Part shown: positions 49,496 through 60,411 of the stretch, one piece after another
Layout: every line of letters starts with the position of its first letter
How positions within the stretch are numbered: position 1 is the stretch's first letter
Assembly (NCBI RefSeq): GCF_039537005.1
Contig: NZ_BAAAZR010000004.1
Coordinates: 310,001 to 374,000, forward strand
Source of the DNA: Sphaerisporangium flaviroseum
GTDB lineage: Bacteria; Actinomycetota; Actinomycetes; Streptosporangiales; Streptosporangiaceae
Length of the DNA: 64,000 nucleotides
Direction of reading: 5' to 3'
The notes under the pieces: model-generated
What the model saw: only the letters and a program-made list of their open reading frames with translations
Databases searched by the model: none
Told to the model about the DNA's origin: nothing
Translations under genes and position numbers: made by a program

Positions 49496-52400
49496 GTGCG
49501 TCACCAACGTCTCCCCCGCCGTACGGTCCGAGCGATCGCGCTGCTGGCGTCGCTGAGCGGTCTTACCGGGGCACCGCTCGGGACGAGCCCGGCGCACGCC
49601 ACCACCGACGCGCCGCCACCACCGCCACCGGCTTCGGCGCCGACCGAGAGGCAGGCGGCCGAGCTTGCTCGTGCCTCGGGGAACCGCGTCGAGGTGCTGT
49701 CCCTGCGTACCGAGACCCGGCAGGTGTTCGCCAACCCCGGCGGAAGCTTCACCTCCGAGACGGCGGCGCTGCCCGAGCGGGTACGGCGGGACGCGGGCTG
49801 GGCGGACGTCGACACGACGTTGCGGTTCGCGGCGGACGGCACCGTACGACCGGTGGCCACCCCCTTGGACCTCGCCTTCTCCGGTGGTGGGACGGTCCCG
49901 ATGGCGACCATGAGCGAGGACGGGCGTTCGGTCGCGATGACCTGGCCGGGCGCGCTGCCCAAACCGGTGCTGGAGAAGGACACCGCGACCTATGAGTCGG
50001 TGCTCCCCGGTGTCGATTTGAAGATCACGGCGTCGGTGCTCGGGTACTCCGAGGTCCTCGTCGTGAAGACCAGGGAGGCGGCGGCGAACCCCGCTCTGGC
50101 GAAGATCCGGCTCGGCATGCGCGGCACCGGGGTGTCGGTGCGAAGGTCGGCGAGCGGTGGGCTCATCGCGGTCACCGACGGCGGGGCGACCGTGTTCCAC
50201 TCCCCGGCGCCCCGGATGTGGGACTCCTCCGGCTCCGTGCTGACCCGCCCGGTCACCACCGCGCCGAAACTGAACGGCCGGCAGGCGGTGCTCGGCGTGG
50301 AGGCCACTCCAGGCGAGGTGGTGCTGACGCCCGACTCGAGGCTGCTCACCGATGCGGCCACCACCTACCCGGTCTACATCGATCCCCAGTGGTCGGGTTC
50401 CAAGCAGGCCTGGACGTACGTGGACCGCGCGTTTCCGAGCCAGGAGTACTGGAACTCCAGCCACATGCCCGAAGCCGGCAACTACGGCAGCGGGATCAAA
50501 CGGTCGTTCTTCCGGATGGACTCCAACAACATCAACGGCAAGCACATCCTCAAGGCGACGTTCCGCATCACCCAGGCCAAGTCGTGGGGCTGCACCTCCT
50601 CCCCGCAGGCCGTACAGCTCTGGCTGACCGGCGGCATTTCCAGCTCGACCAACTGGTCCCATCAGCCGTCCTGGATCGACTGGCAGGACAGCGTGTCCTC
50701 CGACGCCGGCTACAGCTCCTCCTGCCCCGACAAGGGCATCGAGTTCAACGTCACCGCCACCATCGCCAAAGCCGCCAAGTCGGGCTGGCCGAACACCACG
50801 TTCGGGCTGAAGGACTACGACGACACCGGCAGCAGCACATGGGGGTGGAAGGGGTTCGGCACCGCGCCGAAGCTGGTCGTCGACTACAACACCCCGCCCT
50901 CGGCGCCCTCGGGCGTCAGCACGTACCCGGCCACACCCTGTCTCACCGGGACCGGCCGCCCGACCGTCAACGCGGGCGACACCGAGAACCCGATCAAGCT
51001 GAAGGCGCGGATCTACGACCCGGACAAGGCCAACGACGGCGTGCGCGCCGAATTCATCCTGCACCACTACAACACCGCGACGGCCGTGTGGGACGACCTC
51101 ACCACCACGATGCCCGGCGACGGCAAGACCGCCTACAAGTACACGACCTCGGCGACCGACCACTCCGTGTCGCTGTCCGGGCTGGTCACCGGGCAGAGCT
51201 ACTCCTACAAGGTCAAGGCCTTCGACGGCACCGACTCCAGCGCGTGGAGTCCTTGGTGCGAGTTCACCGTGGACACCGTGGACCCGGCCCAGCTCCCGAA
51301 GGTGACCTCGGCCGACTACCCGGCCGGTACCCCCGACGACTGGAAGGGTGGCGTCGGTTCGGCCGGTGGGTTCACACTCGCGCCGGGCGACGGGGAGACC
51401 GACGTGTCGGCGTTCCGGTTCGCGCTGGACGACCAGAGCCGGGCCACGGCGGCGACCCAGGTGGCGATCCCGGCCGGGCAGACGTCCGTCACCGTGCCGA
51501 TCGCACCGCGCCACGACTGGCTCAACGCCCTGTACGTCTTCCCCGTCGATCGCGCCGGCAACGTCGGTAAGACGCCCGCCGTCTACAGCTTCTACGTCAA
51601 TGCGGGCGCCGGCCCGGTGGGCCGGTGGCGGCTGGACGAGACGAGCGGGACCGCGGCGGCCGACTCGGCCGCGGCGCCACACCCGGTGACGCTGGCGGGA
51701 GGCGTCTCATGGGTGGGCGGCCGGACCGGGGGCGCGGCACGGATGAACGGGAGCACCGGGTACGGCGCCACGTCCGGGCCGGTACTGCACACCGACAGGG
51801 GCCTGACCGTCTCGACGTGGGTGCGACTCACCGGCAAGTCCGTCAACTCCTCGGTGCTGAGCCAGTCGGGCACCCGTAACTCCGGCTTCCAGCTCTACTA
51901 TTCCTCCGGCTACGACCGGTGGATCTTCGGCAAGTACGCCACCGACGTGGACGGTACCGCGCTCGCCCGGGCGATCAGCGACGCCGGTCCCCAGCTCAAC
52001 GTCTGGACCCACCTGACCGGCGTGTACGACGCCCCCGGCAAGCAGGTCCGGCTGTACGTCAACGGGAGGCTCCAGCAGGCGCCGGCGGCCTACCCGTACA
52101 CGCCGTGGGACGCGACCGGGCCGCTGCAGATCGGGCGCACCAAGTGGGAGGGCGGCTTCCACGAGAACTTCGCGGGCGACATCGACGATGCCACGATCTG
52201 GGACCGCATCCTGTCCGACGACCCGCGTACGGTGAACGACCCGATGCTGGGCAACGAGATCGCGGCCATGGCCAAGCAGCCCCCGTCCGGGCTCGGCCTG
52301 TGGAAGCTGGACGAGGGAACGGGCACCACCGCCGCCGACTCCTCCGGGTACGGCCGGAACGCGACGCTCGGCGGCGGCGCCACCTGGTCCGACGACGGCT

Positions 52401-52981
52401 TCGACGGCGCGGCCGTCCTGCGCCTCAACGGCACCACGGCCTTCGCCTCGGCTCCGGTGGCTCCCGTGCGGACCGACCACAGCTACGCGGTGTCGGCCCG
52501 GGTTCGCCTGACCGGCGACGACACCTGCACCATGCCCACTCACACGCTCACCGCCGTCGGGCAGGACGGCGCCAGGAACAGCGGCTTCTATCTCGGCTAC
52601 CGGACCTTCACCGAGAACGGCGCCACGGTCTACCGCTGGTCGTTCAGCACGGCCGGCACCGACACCGACTCCTTCACCATGACGCACGCCAGGTCCGTGG
52701 AGACGGTCGACTGCTCCACGCTCGACACCTGGACCCTGCTGACCGGGGTGTACGACGAGGTGGCCAAGGAACTCCGCCTGTACGTCAACGGGCAACTGGC
52801 GGACGTCCGCCCCTTCACCGCCTGGAACGCCGGAGGCCCCCTGCAGATCGGCAGGGTCAAGAACAAGGGGGCCTACGTCGACTACTTCGCCGGCGACGTG
52901 GACGACGTCCGCCTCTACACAGGCACCCTGACCGACCGCCAGGTCCTCAACCTCGCCATGGGCCTCCCCATCGACGGCTGA
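49496..52981 (+). CDS. Large secreted DNRLRE / FN3 / double LamG protein
   Basis: This is a 1,161-residue exported protein. The signal peptide spans about residues 1-36. A DNRLRE-like region (about 290-480, with RSFFRMDSNNINGKHILKA) and a fibronectin-type III stretch (about 485-600) precede two LamG/concanavalin domains starting near 709 (GRWRLDETSGTAA) and 934 (GLWKLDEGTGTTA), each with VRLYVNGRLQ or LRLYVNGQLA. It is likely a cell-surface or extracellular adhesion protein. It directly precedes the RHS gene on the same strand; joint transcription is likely. GTG start, GAGGAGGG upstream. Confidence 0.9.
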   Translation: MRHQRLPRRTVRAIALLASLSGLTGAPLGTSPAHATTDAPPPPPPASAPTERQAAELARASGNRVEVLSLRTETRQVFANPGGSFTSETAALPERVRRDAGWADVDTTLRFAADGTVRPVATPLDLAFSGGGTVPMATMSEDGRSVAMTWPGALPKPVLEKDTATYESVLPGVDLKITASVLGYSEVLVVKTREAAANPALAKIRLGMRGTGVSVRRSASGGLIAVTDGGATVFHSPAPRMWDSSGSVLTRPVTTAPKLNGRQAVLGVEATPGEVVLTPDSRLLTDAATTYPVYIDPQWSGSKQAWTYVDRAFPSQEYWNSSHMPEAGNYGSGIKRSFFRMDSNNINGKHILKATFRITQAKSWGCTSSPQAVQLWLTGGISSSTNWSHQPSWIDWQDSVSSDAGYSSSCPDKGIEFNVTATIAKAAKSGWPNTTFGLKDYDDTGSSTWGWKGFGTAPKLVVDYNTPPSAPSGVSTYPATPCLTGTGRPTVNAGDTENPIKLKARIYDPDKANDGVRAEFILHHYNTATAVWDDLTTTMPGDGKTAYKYTTSATDHSVSLSGLVTGQSYSYKVKAFDGTDSSAWSPWCEFTVDTVDPAQLPKVTSADYPAGTPDDWKGGVGSAGGFTLAPGDGETDVSAFRFALDDQSRATAATQVAIPAGQTSVTVPIAPRHDWLNALYVFPVDRAGNVGKTPAVYSFYVNAGAGPVGRWRLDETSGTAAADSAAAPHPVTLAGGVSWVGGRTGGAARMNGSTGYGATSGPVLHTDRGLTVSTWVRLTGKSVNSSVLSQSGTRNSGFQLYYSSGYDRWIFGKYATDVDGTALARAISDAGPQLNVWTHLTGVYDAPGKQVRLYVNGRLQQAPAAYPYTPWDATGPLQIGRTKWEGGFHENFAGDIDDATIWDRILSDDPRTVNDPMLGNEIAAMAKQPPSGLGLWKLDEGTGTTAADSSGYGRNATLGGGATWSDDGFDGAAVLRLNGTTAFASAPVAPVRTDHSYAVSARVRLTGDDTCTMPTHTLTAVGQDGARNSGFYLGYRTFTENGATVYRWSFSTAGTDTDSFTMTHARSVETVDCSTLDTWTLLTGVYDEVAKELRLYVNGQLADVRPFTAWNAGGPLQIGRVKNKGAYVDYFAGDVDDVRLYTGTLTDRQVLNLAMGLPIDG

Positions 52982-53107
52982 CCTGCCGGCTCGGCCGTCT
53001 GCCTGGCTTGAAGGCCACCCAGGCATTGGAACCCACCGGACCAGAGCCGATCACGCTCTGACCCGTCCATTGTTCACCGACGCTCATCCACGCCCCCGGA
53101 GGAAGTC

Positions 53108-56100
53108 GTGCTCGGTTCATGGCGAGGCTTGGCCCAGGTCGCCGGAATGCTCGCCGTCGTGGTCCCCGCCACGTTGATCGCCCCAGGAGCCGCCCGGGCG
53201 ACGGACGACCCCGGATGGCACCAGGCGCAGGAGCAGCACCCCGTACCCGGTCATGCCGTAAAGGCCCGTGCCCCGCTGGCGGACCCGGGGGCGAAGTACG
53301 ACCTGACGGGGGCACCTGCGGTCACCTGGCCGGCGCCGGGTACGGCGGTGGTGACGCTTCCATGGGCGGCGGACGGCGCTCGTACCGCCACCCCGACGCA
53401 GCGTGGGACCGGTGGCGGTGCCGGAGGGGCCGGCACCGCCACCGGAACGCGGGCCGGTGCCATCGACAAGGTGCGGGCCGGGCGGTTGCCGGTCTGGCTC
53501 GGCCGGGCGACTCCGGTGACCGGCACGGATGACGAGGACACCGCCACGCGGCGGGAAACCGCCTCGGTCACCCCGGCGCCCTCCTCCACAGCCGCGCGGT
53601 CCGCCACAGCGGCGCCGTCCGCCACAGCCGCGCCGTCCGCCGCACCCGCGTCACCGCCCTCCGTCGAGGTACGGACGCTGGACGCGCGTGCCGCCGCGGC
53701 GTCCCAGATCATCGGGCTCGGCCTCCAGTTGACCCCCCAGGCAAAACCGGCCGGCCCGTCCCGCATGGCGGTCGAGGTCGACTACTCGGGGTTCCGGTAC
53801 GCCTTCGGCGGTGACTGGGGCTCGCGGCTGCGGCTGGTCCGGTTACCCGAATGCGCGGCCACGACGCCCGACAGGCCCGAGTGCCAGACCCGGACACCGC
53901 TCGCGACCCGCAACGACGTCAAGGCCGGGCGCCTGTCCGCCGACGTCGACTTCGCCTCGGCGGCCCCGATGACGCTGGCCGCCACGGCGGCACCGTCCGG
54001 CTCGGCGGGCACGTACGAGGCCTCCTCGCTCTCGCCCTCGGCGACGTGGAACGTCGGCAACCAGAGCGGGGCCTTCTCCTGGTCCTACCCGTTGCGCCTG
54101 CCGCCGACCCCCGGCGGGCCGACGCCGAACATCGGGTTCGCCTACTCCTCGGGGAGCATCGACGGCCGTACGGTCGCCAGCAACAACCAGGCGTCCTGGA
54201 TCGGCGAGGGCTTCGACTACTGGCCCGGCTTCATCGAGCGCAAGTACAAGCAGTGCGCCGACGACGGGGTCACCCCCAAGCGCGCCGACCAGTGCTGGGG
54301 CGACCACAACGCCACCATGTCGCTGAACGGCCAGGCCACCGAGCTGGTCCTGGACGACGCGACCGGCACCTGGCAGCCGCAGAACGACGACGGCGCCAAG
54401 ATCGAAAAGCTCGGCGGCGCGGACAACGGGGACGACGACGGCGAGCACTGGCGGGTCACCACCCCCGACGGCACCCAGTACTACTTCGGCTTGAACCACC
54501 TGCCGGGCTGGAGCACCGGCAGCGCCGATACCCAGTCCACCTGGACGGTGCCGGTATTCGGCGACGACGACGGCGAGCCGTGCCACAAGGACAGCGGGTT
54601 CTCCGACTCCTGGTGCCGGCAGGCCTGGCGGTGGAACCTGGACTACGTCGTGGACCCGCACGGCACCGTCAGCACGTTCTGGTACACCCCCGAGACCAAC
54701 CACTACCGCCGCGACGTCACCACCCTGACCGACGGCCAGCCGAACGGCACCCCGACCCGCTACACCCGCGGCGGCTACCTCAAACGGGCCGACTACGGGC
54801 AGCGCTCCAACGCCGTCTACTCCTCCTCCGCCCCCGCACGCGTCGTCTTCAACACTGCCGAACGCTGCGTCCCCACCTCCACGTTCGACTGCGCCGAAAG
54901 CAAGTTCACCAAGGACAACGCCAAGTACTGGCCCGACGTCCCCTACGACCAGAAATGCGACTCCGGCGAGGCCTGCCTCGACAACTACGCCGCCACCTTC
55001 TGGACGCGCAAGCGGCTGGCCGGCGTCACCACACAGGTGCTCGTCTCCGGCAGCACATACAAGGACGTCGATGTCTGGACGCTGAACCACGAGCTCCGCG
55101 CCCCCGGTGACGGCACCGCTGCGGGGCTGTGGCTGGCCTCGATCCAGCACACGGGCAAGGTCGGCGGGTCGGTCTCCCTCCCGCCGGTCCGGTTCGCGGG
55201 CGTCCAGAAGCCGAACCGGGTGGACGCGCTGGAAGGACGGCCGCCGCTGACCAAGTGGCGGGTCTCGGCCATCGACAACGAGACCGGCGGGGCCCTGTCG
55301 ATCACCTACTCCGGCGCCGACTGCACGGCCGGCAACACCCCCGAACCCGACTCCAACACCCGGCGGTGCTACCCGCAGTACTGGTCGCCCGAAGGCGCCA
55401 CCACGCCGGTCCGCGACTGGTTCCACAAGTACGTGGTCACCCAGGTCCAGCAGATCGACCGTACCGGCGGGGCACCCGATGTGGTGGACACCTACCAGTA
55501 CCTCGGCGGCGGCGCCTGGCACCACGATGACGACGACGGGCTGACCAAGGAGAAGTACAAGACCTGGTCGCAGTGGCGCGGCTACGGCAAGGTGCGGGTC
55601 CTGCACGGCGACCCGGCCGGGCAGCGCTCCCAGGCCGAGTTCACCTACTTCCGCGGCATGGACGGCGACGAGCTGTCCGGCGGCGGCACCCGGCACGTCA
55701 GCGTCACCGACTCGGAGGGAACGGCGCTCGCCGACGCCGAGGCGCTGCAGGGCCAGACCCGCGAGCAGATCCACTACGACGGTCCCGGCGGCGCGGAGAA
55801 GATGGGGGAGATCACCGGCTACTGGGTCAGGCAGACCGGCAAGCGGGTGCGTTCCTGGGGTACCACGACGGCGAGCATGGTGCAGGTCGACAAGGTCCGC
55901 ACCCGTACGGCTCTGGCGTCGGGCGGGTGGCGGCGCACCTCGTCCGACACCGACTACAACGCCGACGGCCTGATCACCCAGATCAGCGACCTGGCCGACG
56001 ACTCCACTCCGGCCGACGACCAGTGCGTCCGCACCACCTACGCCCGCGACGACGCCCGGTGGATGATCTCCTACGCCTCGCGGGTGGAGACGGTGAGCAA

Positions 56101-59100
56101 GGCGTGCTCGGCGACGCCTTCCAGGCCCGGCGACGTGCTGTCGGACATGCGCAAGTACTACGACGGCAAGGCCTTCGGCGCGGCGCCGTCCAAGGGCGAC
56201 GTCACCAGGACCGAGAAGCTCGGCTCGTGGAACGGCGGCCCGCAGTACGTCACCGTCGGCAGCACCACCTTCGACGCGTACGGCCGGCCGCTGATCGTCA
56301 CCGACTCCGCCGGCGGCACGACCACCACCACCTACACCCCTGCCGCCGGCCCGGTCACCGCCACCCAGGAGACCAACCCGGCCGGACACGTGACCAAGAC
56401 CGAGGTCGAGCCGGCCTGGGGCCTCGCCACCGCCGCCGTCGACGTCAACGGCAAGCGCTCCGACCTGGCCTACGACCCGCTCGGCAGGCTCACCGGCGTG
56501 TGGTTACCGGGCCGCGCCAGGGCAACGTACGCCGCGACTCCGAACATGCGGTTCGGCTACCAGATCCGTGCCGACGGGCCGACCGCGGTGTCCACCGCGA
56601 CCCTGCGCACCGACGGCAGCACCTACACCACCGGGTACGCGATGTACGACGGCCTGCTGCGGGCGCGGCAGACCCAGCAGCCCGCTCCCGGCGGCGGCCG
56701 GCTGATCGACGACACCTTCTACGACGCCCGCGGCCTGGTCTACAAGTCCAACGACGACTACTACACCGAGGGCTCGCCGGGCACCACGCTGTGGAGCCCG
56801 GCCAGCGACGACGACGTGCCCGGGCAGACGGTCACCGTCTACGACGGCATGGAGTGGGCCACGGCGGAGATCTTCCGCAAGCGCGGCAGCGAGCAGTGGC
56901 GCACCACCACGACCTACGACGGCGACCGCACGAGCGTCGACCCGCCCGCCGGGTCCACACCGATCACCAAGATCACCGACGCCCGGGGTCGTACCGTCGA
57001 AGTGCGCCAGTACAAGGGCGACGGGCCGAGCGGCGCCTACGACGCGACCAAGACCACCTACGCCCCGAACGGCCAGCCCGCGACGATCACCGACGCGGCG
57101 GGCAGCGTCTGGCGCTACCTCTATGACCTACGGGGCCGGGTCAAGCAGATCGACGACCCCGACAAGGGCACCGCGACGCTGAAGTACGACGACCGGACCG
57201 ACGAGTTGCTGTCGAGCACCGACTCGCGCGGCAAGAGCATCGCCTTCACCTACGACTTGCTGGGCCGCAAGACCGCCGAGTACGCCGGCACCGACGCCAC
57301 CGGCGTCAAGCTCGCCGCCTGGACCTACGACACCCTGCCCGACGGCACCGTGGTCAAGGGCCAGCCGGCCTCCTCCACGCGTTACGTGAAGAACTCCGTC
57401 ACCGGCGCCACCGACGCCTACACCAGCGCGATCACCGGCTACGACAACGCCTACCGGCCCACCGGGGCCCAGACCGTCATCCCCGCCGCCGAGGGCGCGC
57501 TGCAGGGCACCTACAGCACAAGCACCGACTACAACCTCGACGGGACCGTCCACCGCACCGTGCTCCCCGCCGCCGGTGGGCTGCTCGGCGAGACGCTGCT
57601 CTACGACTACGACGAGCTCGGCAACTCGACGACGACCCGCGGGCTGACGAACTACGTCACCTCGACGACGTACTCCAAGCTCGGCCAGCTCCTCGACATG
57701 ACGCTGTCCACCGGCGGCAAGCGGGTCAAGGAGACCAACTACTACGAGGAGGGCACCAACCGGCTCACGCGCTCACTGTTCGAGCGGGAGACGGCCCCCA
57801 TCTCGATCTCCGACGCCAACTACACGTACGACCCGTCGGGCAACATCACCAAGATCGCCGACACGCCGTCCGGGCAACCCGCCGACGTGCAGTGCTTCAA
57901 GCAGGACTACCTGCAGCGCCTGACCGAGGCCTGGACCGCGACCGACGGCTGCGCGGGCGGCCCTTCCCAGGCCATCGTCGGCGGGCCCGCGCCGTACTGG
58001 CAGTCCTTCTCCTACGACGTGGCCGGCAACCGCACCAAGGAGGTCGACCACGACCCGACCGGCGACGTCACCAAGACCTTCACCTACGCCGGCGCCGGCA
58101 ACCCCCAGCCGCACACGCTGACCTCCGTCTCCTTCCAGGGCGGCGCACGCAACGGCCAGACCGACACCTACGCCTACGACCAGGCGGGCAACACCACCGA
58201 ACGCGGCGACGGCCGCGTCCTGGAATGGGACGTCGAAGGCCACCTGGCCAAGTCGACCGACCCGTCAGGCGTCAGCACCTACCTCTACGACGCGGGCGGC
58301 GAGCGGCTCATCCGGCGCGACCCGACCTCCACCACCCTCTACGTCGCCGGCATGGAGATCCGGCTCGACAAGACCACCGGCGCCAAGACCGCCACCCGCT
58401 ACTACGACCACGCCGGCCAGGTCGTCGCCACCCGCACCTCCACCGGCGTGACGTGGCTGGGCGCCGACCACCACGGCAGCGCCGACACCTCGATCACCGA
58501 CAACGCCGCCCAGACGACCGACCACCGCCGCTTCACCCCCTTCGGCCAGATGCGCGGCGTCCAGCCCGCGTACTGGCCGGGAGAACGCGGCTTCGTCGGC
58601 GGCACCATCGACACCAGCACCGCCCTCACCCACCTCGGCGCCCGCGAGTACGACGCCGAGACCGGCCGCTTCATCTCCGTCGACCCGGTGTTCGACCAGT
58701 CAGACCCGCAGAGCTGGAACGGCTACGCCTACTCGGGCAACAACCCGGTCACCACTTCCGACCCCAGCGGCCTGCTCCGGGACGGCGGCGGGGGCGGCTC
58801 GTCGCCCATTCTCGCCCAGGACGCCGGAATGCTCGGCGCCGCGTCCGGCTTGACGATCGGCGGCGCCTCCCACTACAGCATCCCACCCCCGCCCCCCGCG
58901 GCCCGCCCCAAGCCGCACTGCGGCACCTGGGACTTCGGCTGCAAGGCCAAGAAGGTCTGGCACGACCACAAGGGCATCATCGTCAACATCACGGTCGCGG
59001 TCGTCGTCACGATCGGGTGTGAGGCGGCGACCGTCGGCACCGGGAGCGTCGGCTGCCTTGCGGCCGGCGGGGCCGCCGGGAACCTGGCCGAATACATGGT

Positions 59101-60190
59101 CACCAAGCCCCCGGACCAGTGGAGCCTCGGCGGGATGGTGAAGACGGCCACGGTCGGAGCCGTGGTCAACATGGCAGGCGGCTTCGTCGGCAAGGCCGCG
59201 TCGGCGGTGGTCGGCAAACTCGCCACTACGGCAGCCGGCAAGGTCGTCGCCGGAGCCATAGCAAAGGCCGCAGGCAAGGCCAAATCCGCCCTCGGCAAGG
59301 GAGGCGGCGCGACCGCCGAAGGCGCGGCGGCCCGGGGCGCCGCGGGCAAGGGCGCCGGCAAGGGCGCGGCCAAGGGCGGCGAAAGCCCACGCGCCGCGTC
59401 AGGCCGGTCCGGCGGCTGCAGCAGCTTCGTCACCGGCACCGAGGTCAAGATGGCCGACGGAACCCTCAAGCCGATCGAGAAAATCCAACCCGGTGAAAAG
59501 GTCCTTGCCACCGATCCCTTGACCGACAACACCACGCCCAAAACCGTCCTGGCCACCTACTCCGGCCTCAGCTACCTCACCCTTGTCCAGATAACCGTGG
59601 ACACCGACGGCAAGCGCGGCGACGCCACCGGCACCCTCCTCACCACTGAACATCACTTGTTCTGGGACGCCAAGGACCGTACATGGGTCCGCGCCGACCA
59701 GCTCACCGACGCCGACCGTCTCCGCGACCCCGACGGAAAGCCCCTGCCCGTCGTCGCCGCCACGCCCCGGCGAGACCACCCGGTCGTGCACGACATCACG
59801 GTCGACGACGTCCACTCCTTCTACGTCGCGGCGGCGGACACATCAGTACTGGTGCACAACTGCCCCACCCCTTGGTCGCTGCCCCTGAGGCCGACCCCCT
59901 GGGGACTGCCCGAGGGGCCGAGCATCACCGTCTCGACGAATGGCCGGTTGGTGCCGGCGGGCATCAAGGCAGCCAATCGATATCTCGGGAAGAGACTCCC
60001 AAAGGGCGTCCGATCAGACGATGCCCCGGTCCGGCATGACACCTTGGAGGAACTCACGGAGGAACACGTCAGAACGCGCCTGGGCGACAACATCCTTCAG
60101 GGGACCAGGGTCATCCAGAAGATTGACGAAGCGCACGCCGTCGACATGGTGAATGCCCTTCTCGGGATGTTCTTCGGCGCCGGCGGCTGA
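53108..60190 (+). CDS. RHS-repeat polymorphic toxin with PT-HINT and novel C-terminal tip
   Basis: This is a 2,360-residue exported protein. A signal peptide (about 1-34) and a variable, Ala/Thr-rich N-terminal part are followed by many YD/RHS repeats (about 1100-1850) and the RHS core GRFISVDPVFDQ to YSGNNPVTTSDPSGL (about 1855-1885). A hydrophobic segment, a Lys/Gly/Ala-rich linker, and a pretoxin-HINT domain follow (Cys2104 in GGCSSFVTGTEV to VHNC at 2252). The last about 108 residues form an unassigned tip. HINT autoproteolysis may release that tip. GTG start with GGAGGAAG upstream. Confidence 0.92.
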   Translation: MLGSWRGLAQVAGMLAVVVPATLIAPGAARATDDPGWHQAQEQHPVPGHAVKARAPLADPGAKYDLTGAPAVTWPAPGTAVVTLPWAADGARTATPTQRGTGGGAGGAGTATGTRAGAIDKVRAGRLPVWLGRATPVTGTDDEDTATRRETASVTPAPSSTAARSATAAPSATAAPSAAPASPPSVEVRTLDARAAAASQIIGLGLQLTPQAKPAGPSRMAVEVDYSGFRYAFGGDWGSRLRLVRLPECAATTPDRPECQTRTPLATRNDVKAGRLSADVDFASAAPMTLAATAAPSGSAGTYEASSLSPSATWNVGNQSGAFSWSYPLRLPPTPGGPTPNIGFAYSSGSIDGRTVASNNQASWIGEGFDYWPGFIERKYKQCADDGVTPKRADQCWGDHNATMSLNGQATELVLDDATGTWQPQNDDGAKIEKLGGADNGDDDGEHWRVTTPDGTQYYFGLNHLPGWSTGSADTQSTWTVPVFGDDDGEPCHKDSGFSDSWCRQAWRWNLDYVVDPHGTVSTFWYTPETNHYRRDVTTLTDGQPNGTPTRYTRGGYLKRADYGQRSNAVYSSSAPARVVFNTAERCVPTSTFDCAESKFTKDNAKYWPDVPYDQKCDSGEACLDNYAATFWTRKRLAGVTTQVLVSGSTYKDVDVWTLNHELRAPGDGTAAGLWLASIQHTGKVGGSVSLPPVRFAGVQKPNRVDALEGRPPLTKWRVSAIDNETGGALSITYSGADCTAGNTPEPDSNTRRCYPQYWSPEGATTPVRDWFHKYVVTQVQQIDRTGGAPDVVDTYQYLGGGAWHHDDDDGLTKEKYKTWSQWRGYGKVRVLHGDPAGQRSQAEFTYFRGMDGDELSGGGTRHVSVTDSEGTALADAEALQGQTREQIHYDGPGGAEKMGEITGYWVRQTGKRVRSWGTTTASMVQVDKVRTRTALASGGWRRTSSDTDYNADGLITQISDLADDSTPADDQCVRTTYARDDARWMISYASRVETVSKACSATPSRPGDVLSDMRKYYDGKAFGAAPSKGDVTRTEKLGSWNGGPQYVTVGSTTFDAYGRPLIVTDSAGGTTTTTYTPAAGPVTATQETNPAGHVTKTEVEPAWGLATAAVDVNGKRSDLAYDPLGRLTGVWLPGRARATYAATPNMRFGYQIRADGPTAVSTATLRTDGSTYTTGYAMYDGLLRARQTQQPAPGGGRLIDDTFYDARGLVYKSNDDYYTEGSPGTTLWSPASDDDVPGQTVTVYDGMEWATAEIFRKRGSEQWRTTTTYDGDRTSVDPPAGSTPITKITDARGRTVEVRQYKGDGPSGAYDATKTTYAPNGQPATITDAAGSVWRYLYDLRGRVKQIDDPDKGTATLKYDDRTDELLSSTDSRGKSIAFTYDLLGRKTAEYAGTDATGVKLAAWTYDTLPDGTVVKGQPASSTRYVKNSVTGATDAYTSAITGYDNAYRPTGAQTVIPAAEGALQGTYSTSTDYNLDGTVHRTVLPAAGGLLGETLLYDYDELGNSTTTRGLTNYVTSTTYSKLGQLLDMTLSTGGKRVKETNYYEEGTNRLTRSLFERETAPISISDANYTYDPSGNITKIADTPSGQPADVQCFKQDYLQRLTEAWTATDGCAGGPSQAIVGGPAPYWQSFSYDVAGNRTKEVDHDPTGDVTKTFTYAGAGNPQPHTLTSVSFQGGARNGQTDTYAYDQAGNTTERGDGRVLEWDVEGHLAKSTDPSGVSTYLYDAGGERLIRRDPTSTTLYVAGMEIRLDKTTGAKTATRYYDHAGQVVATRTSTGVTWLGADHHGSADTSITDNAAQTTDHRRFTPFGQMRGVQPAYWPGERGFVGGTIDTSTALTHLGAREYDAETGRFISVDPVFDQSDPQSWNGYAYSGNNPVTTSDPSGLLRDGGGGGSSPILAQDAGMLGAASGLTIGGASHYSIPPPPPAARPKPHCGTWDFGCKAKKVWHDHKGIIVNITVAVVVTIGCEAATVGTGSVGCLAAGGAAGNLAEYMVTKPPDQWSLGGMVKTATVGAVVNMAGGFVGKAASAVVGKLATTAAGKVVAGAIAKAAGKAKSALGKGGGATAEGAAARGAAGKGAGKGAAKGGESPRAASGRSGGCSSFVTGTEVKMADGTLKPIEKIQPGEKVLATDPLTDNTTPKTVLATYSGLSYLTLVQITVDTDGKRGDATGTLLTTEHHLFWDAKDRTWVRADQLTDADRLRDPDGKPLPVVAATPRRDHPVVHDITVDDVHSFYVAAADTSVLVHNCPTPWSLPLRPTPWGLPEGPSITVSTNGRLVPAGIKAANRYLGKRLPKGVRSDDAPVRHDTLEELTEEHVRTRLGDNILQGTRVIQKIDEAHAVDMVNALLGMFFGAGG

Positions 60191-60411
60191 TCACCGACGA
60201 TGCCGCCACCTGGGATCCCATTCTCGGATCCGAGATGACAAGGCGCGGCCGGCCCTTCGCGGAGACCAGGAGTTTCCGACAGGAGGGTCGGCCGGTCGCC
60301 ATCACATGTTCGTCTCCCAAGCGAACCGCAACCGGCGCACCTCAACCTCGACGGCGCGGCCGGTGGGGTGGCGAGCGGGCCCGCGCGCGTCCTCGCACCT
60401 TGATCCGGATC

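Noticed and set aside
60191..60411. Immunity gene for the RHS toxin
   Set aside because: No open frame with a ribosome site and sensible composition fits into the gap.
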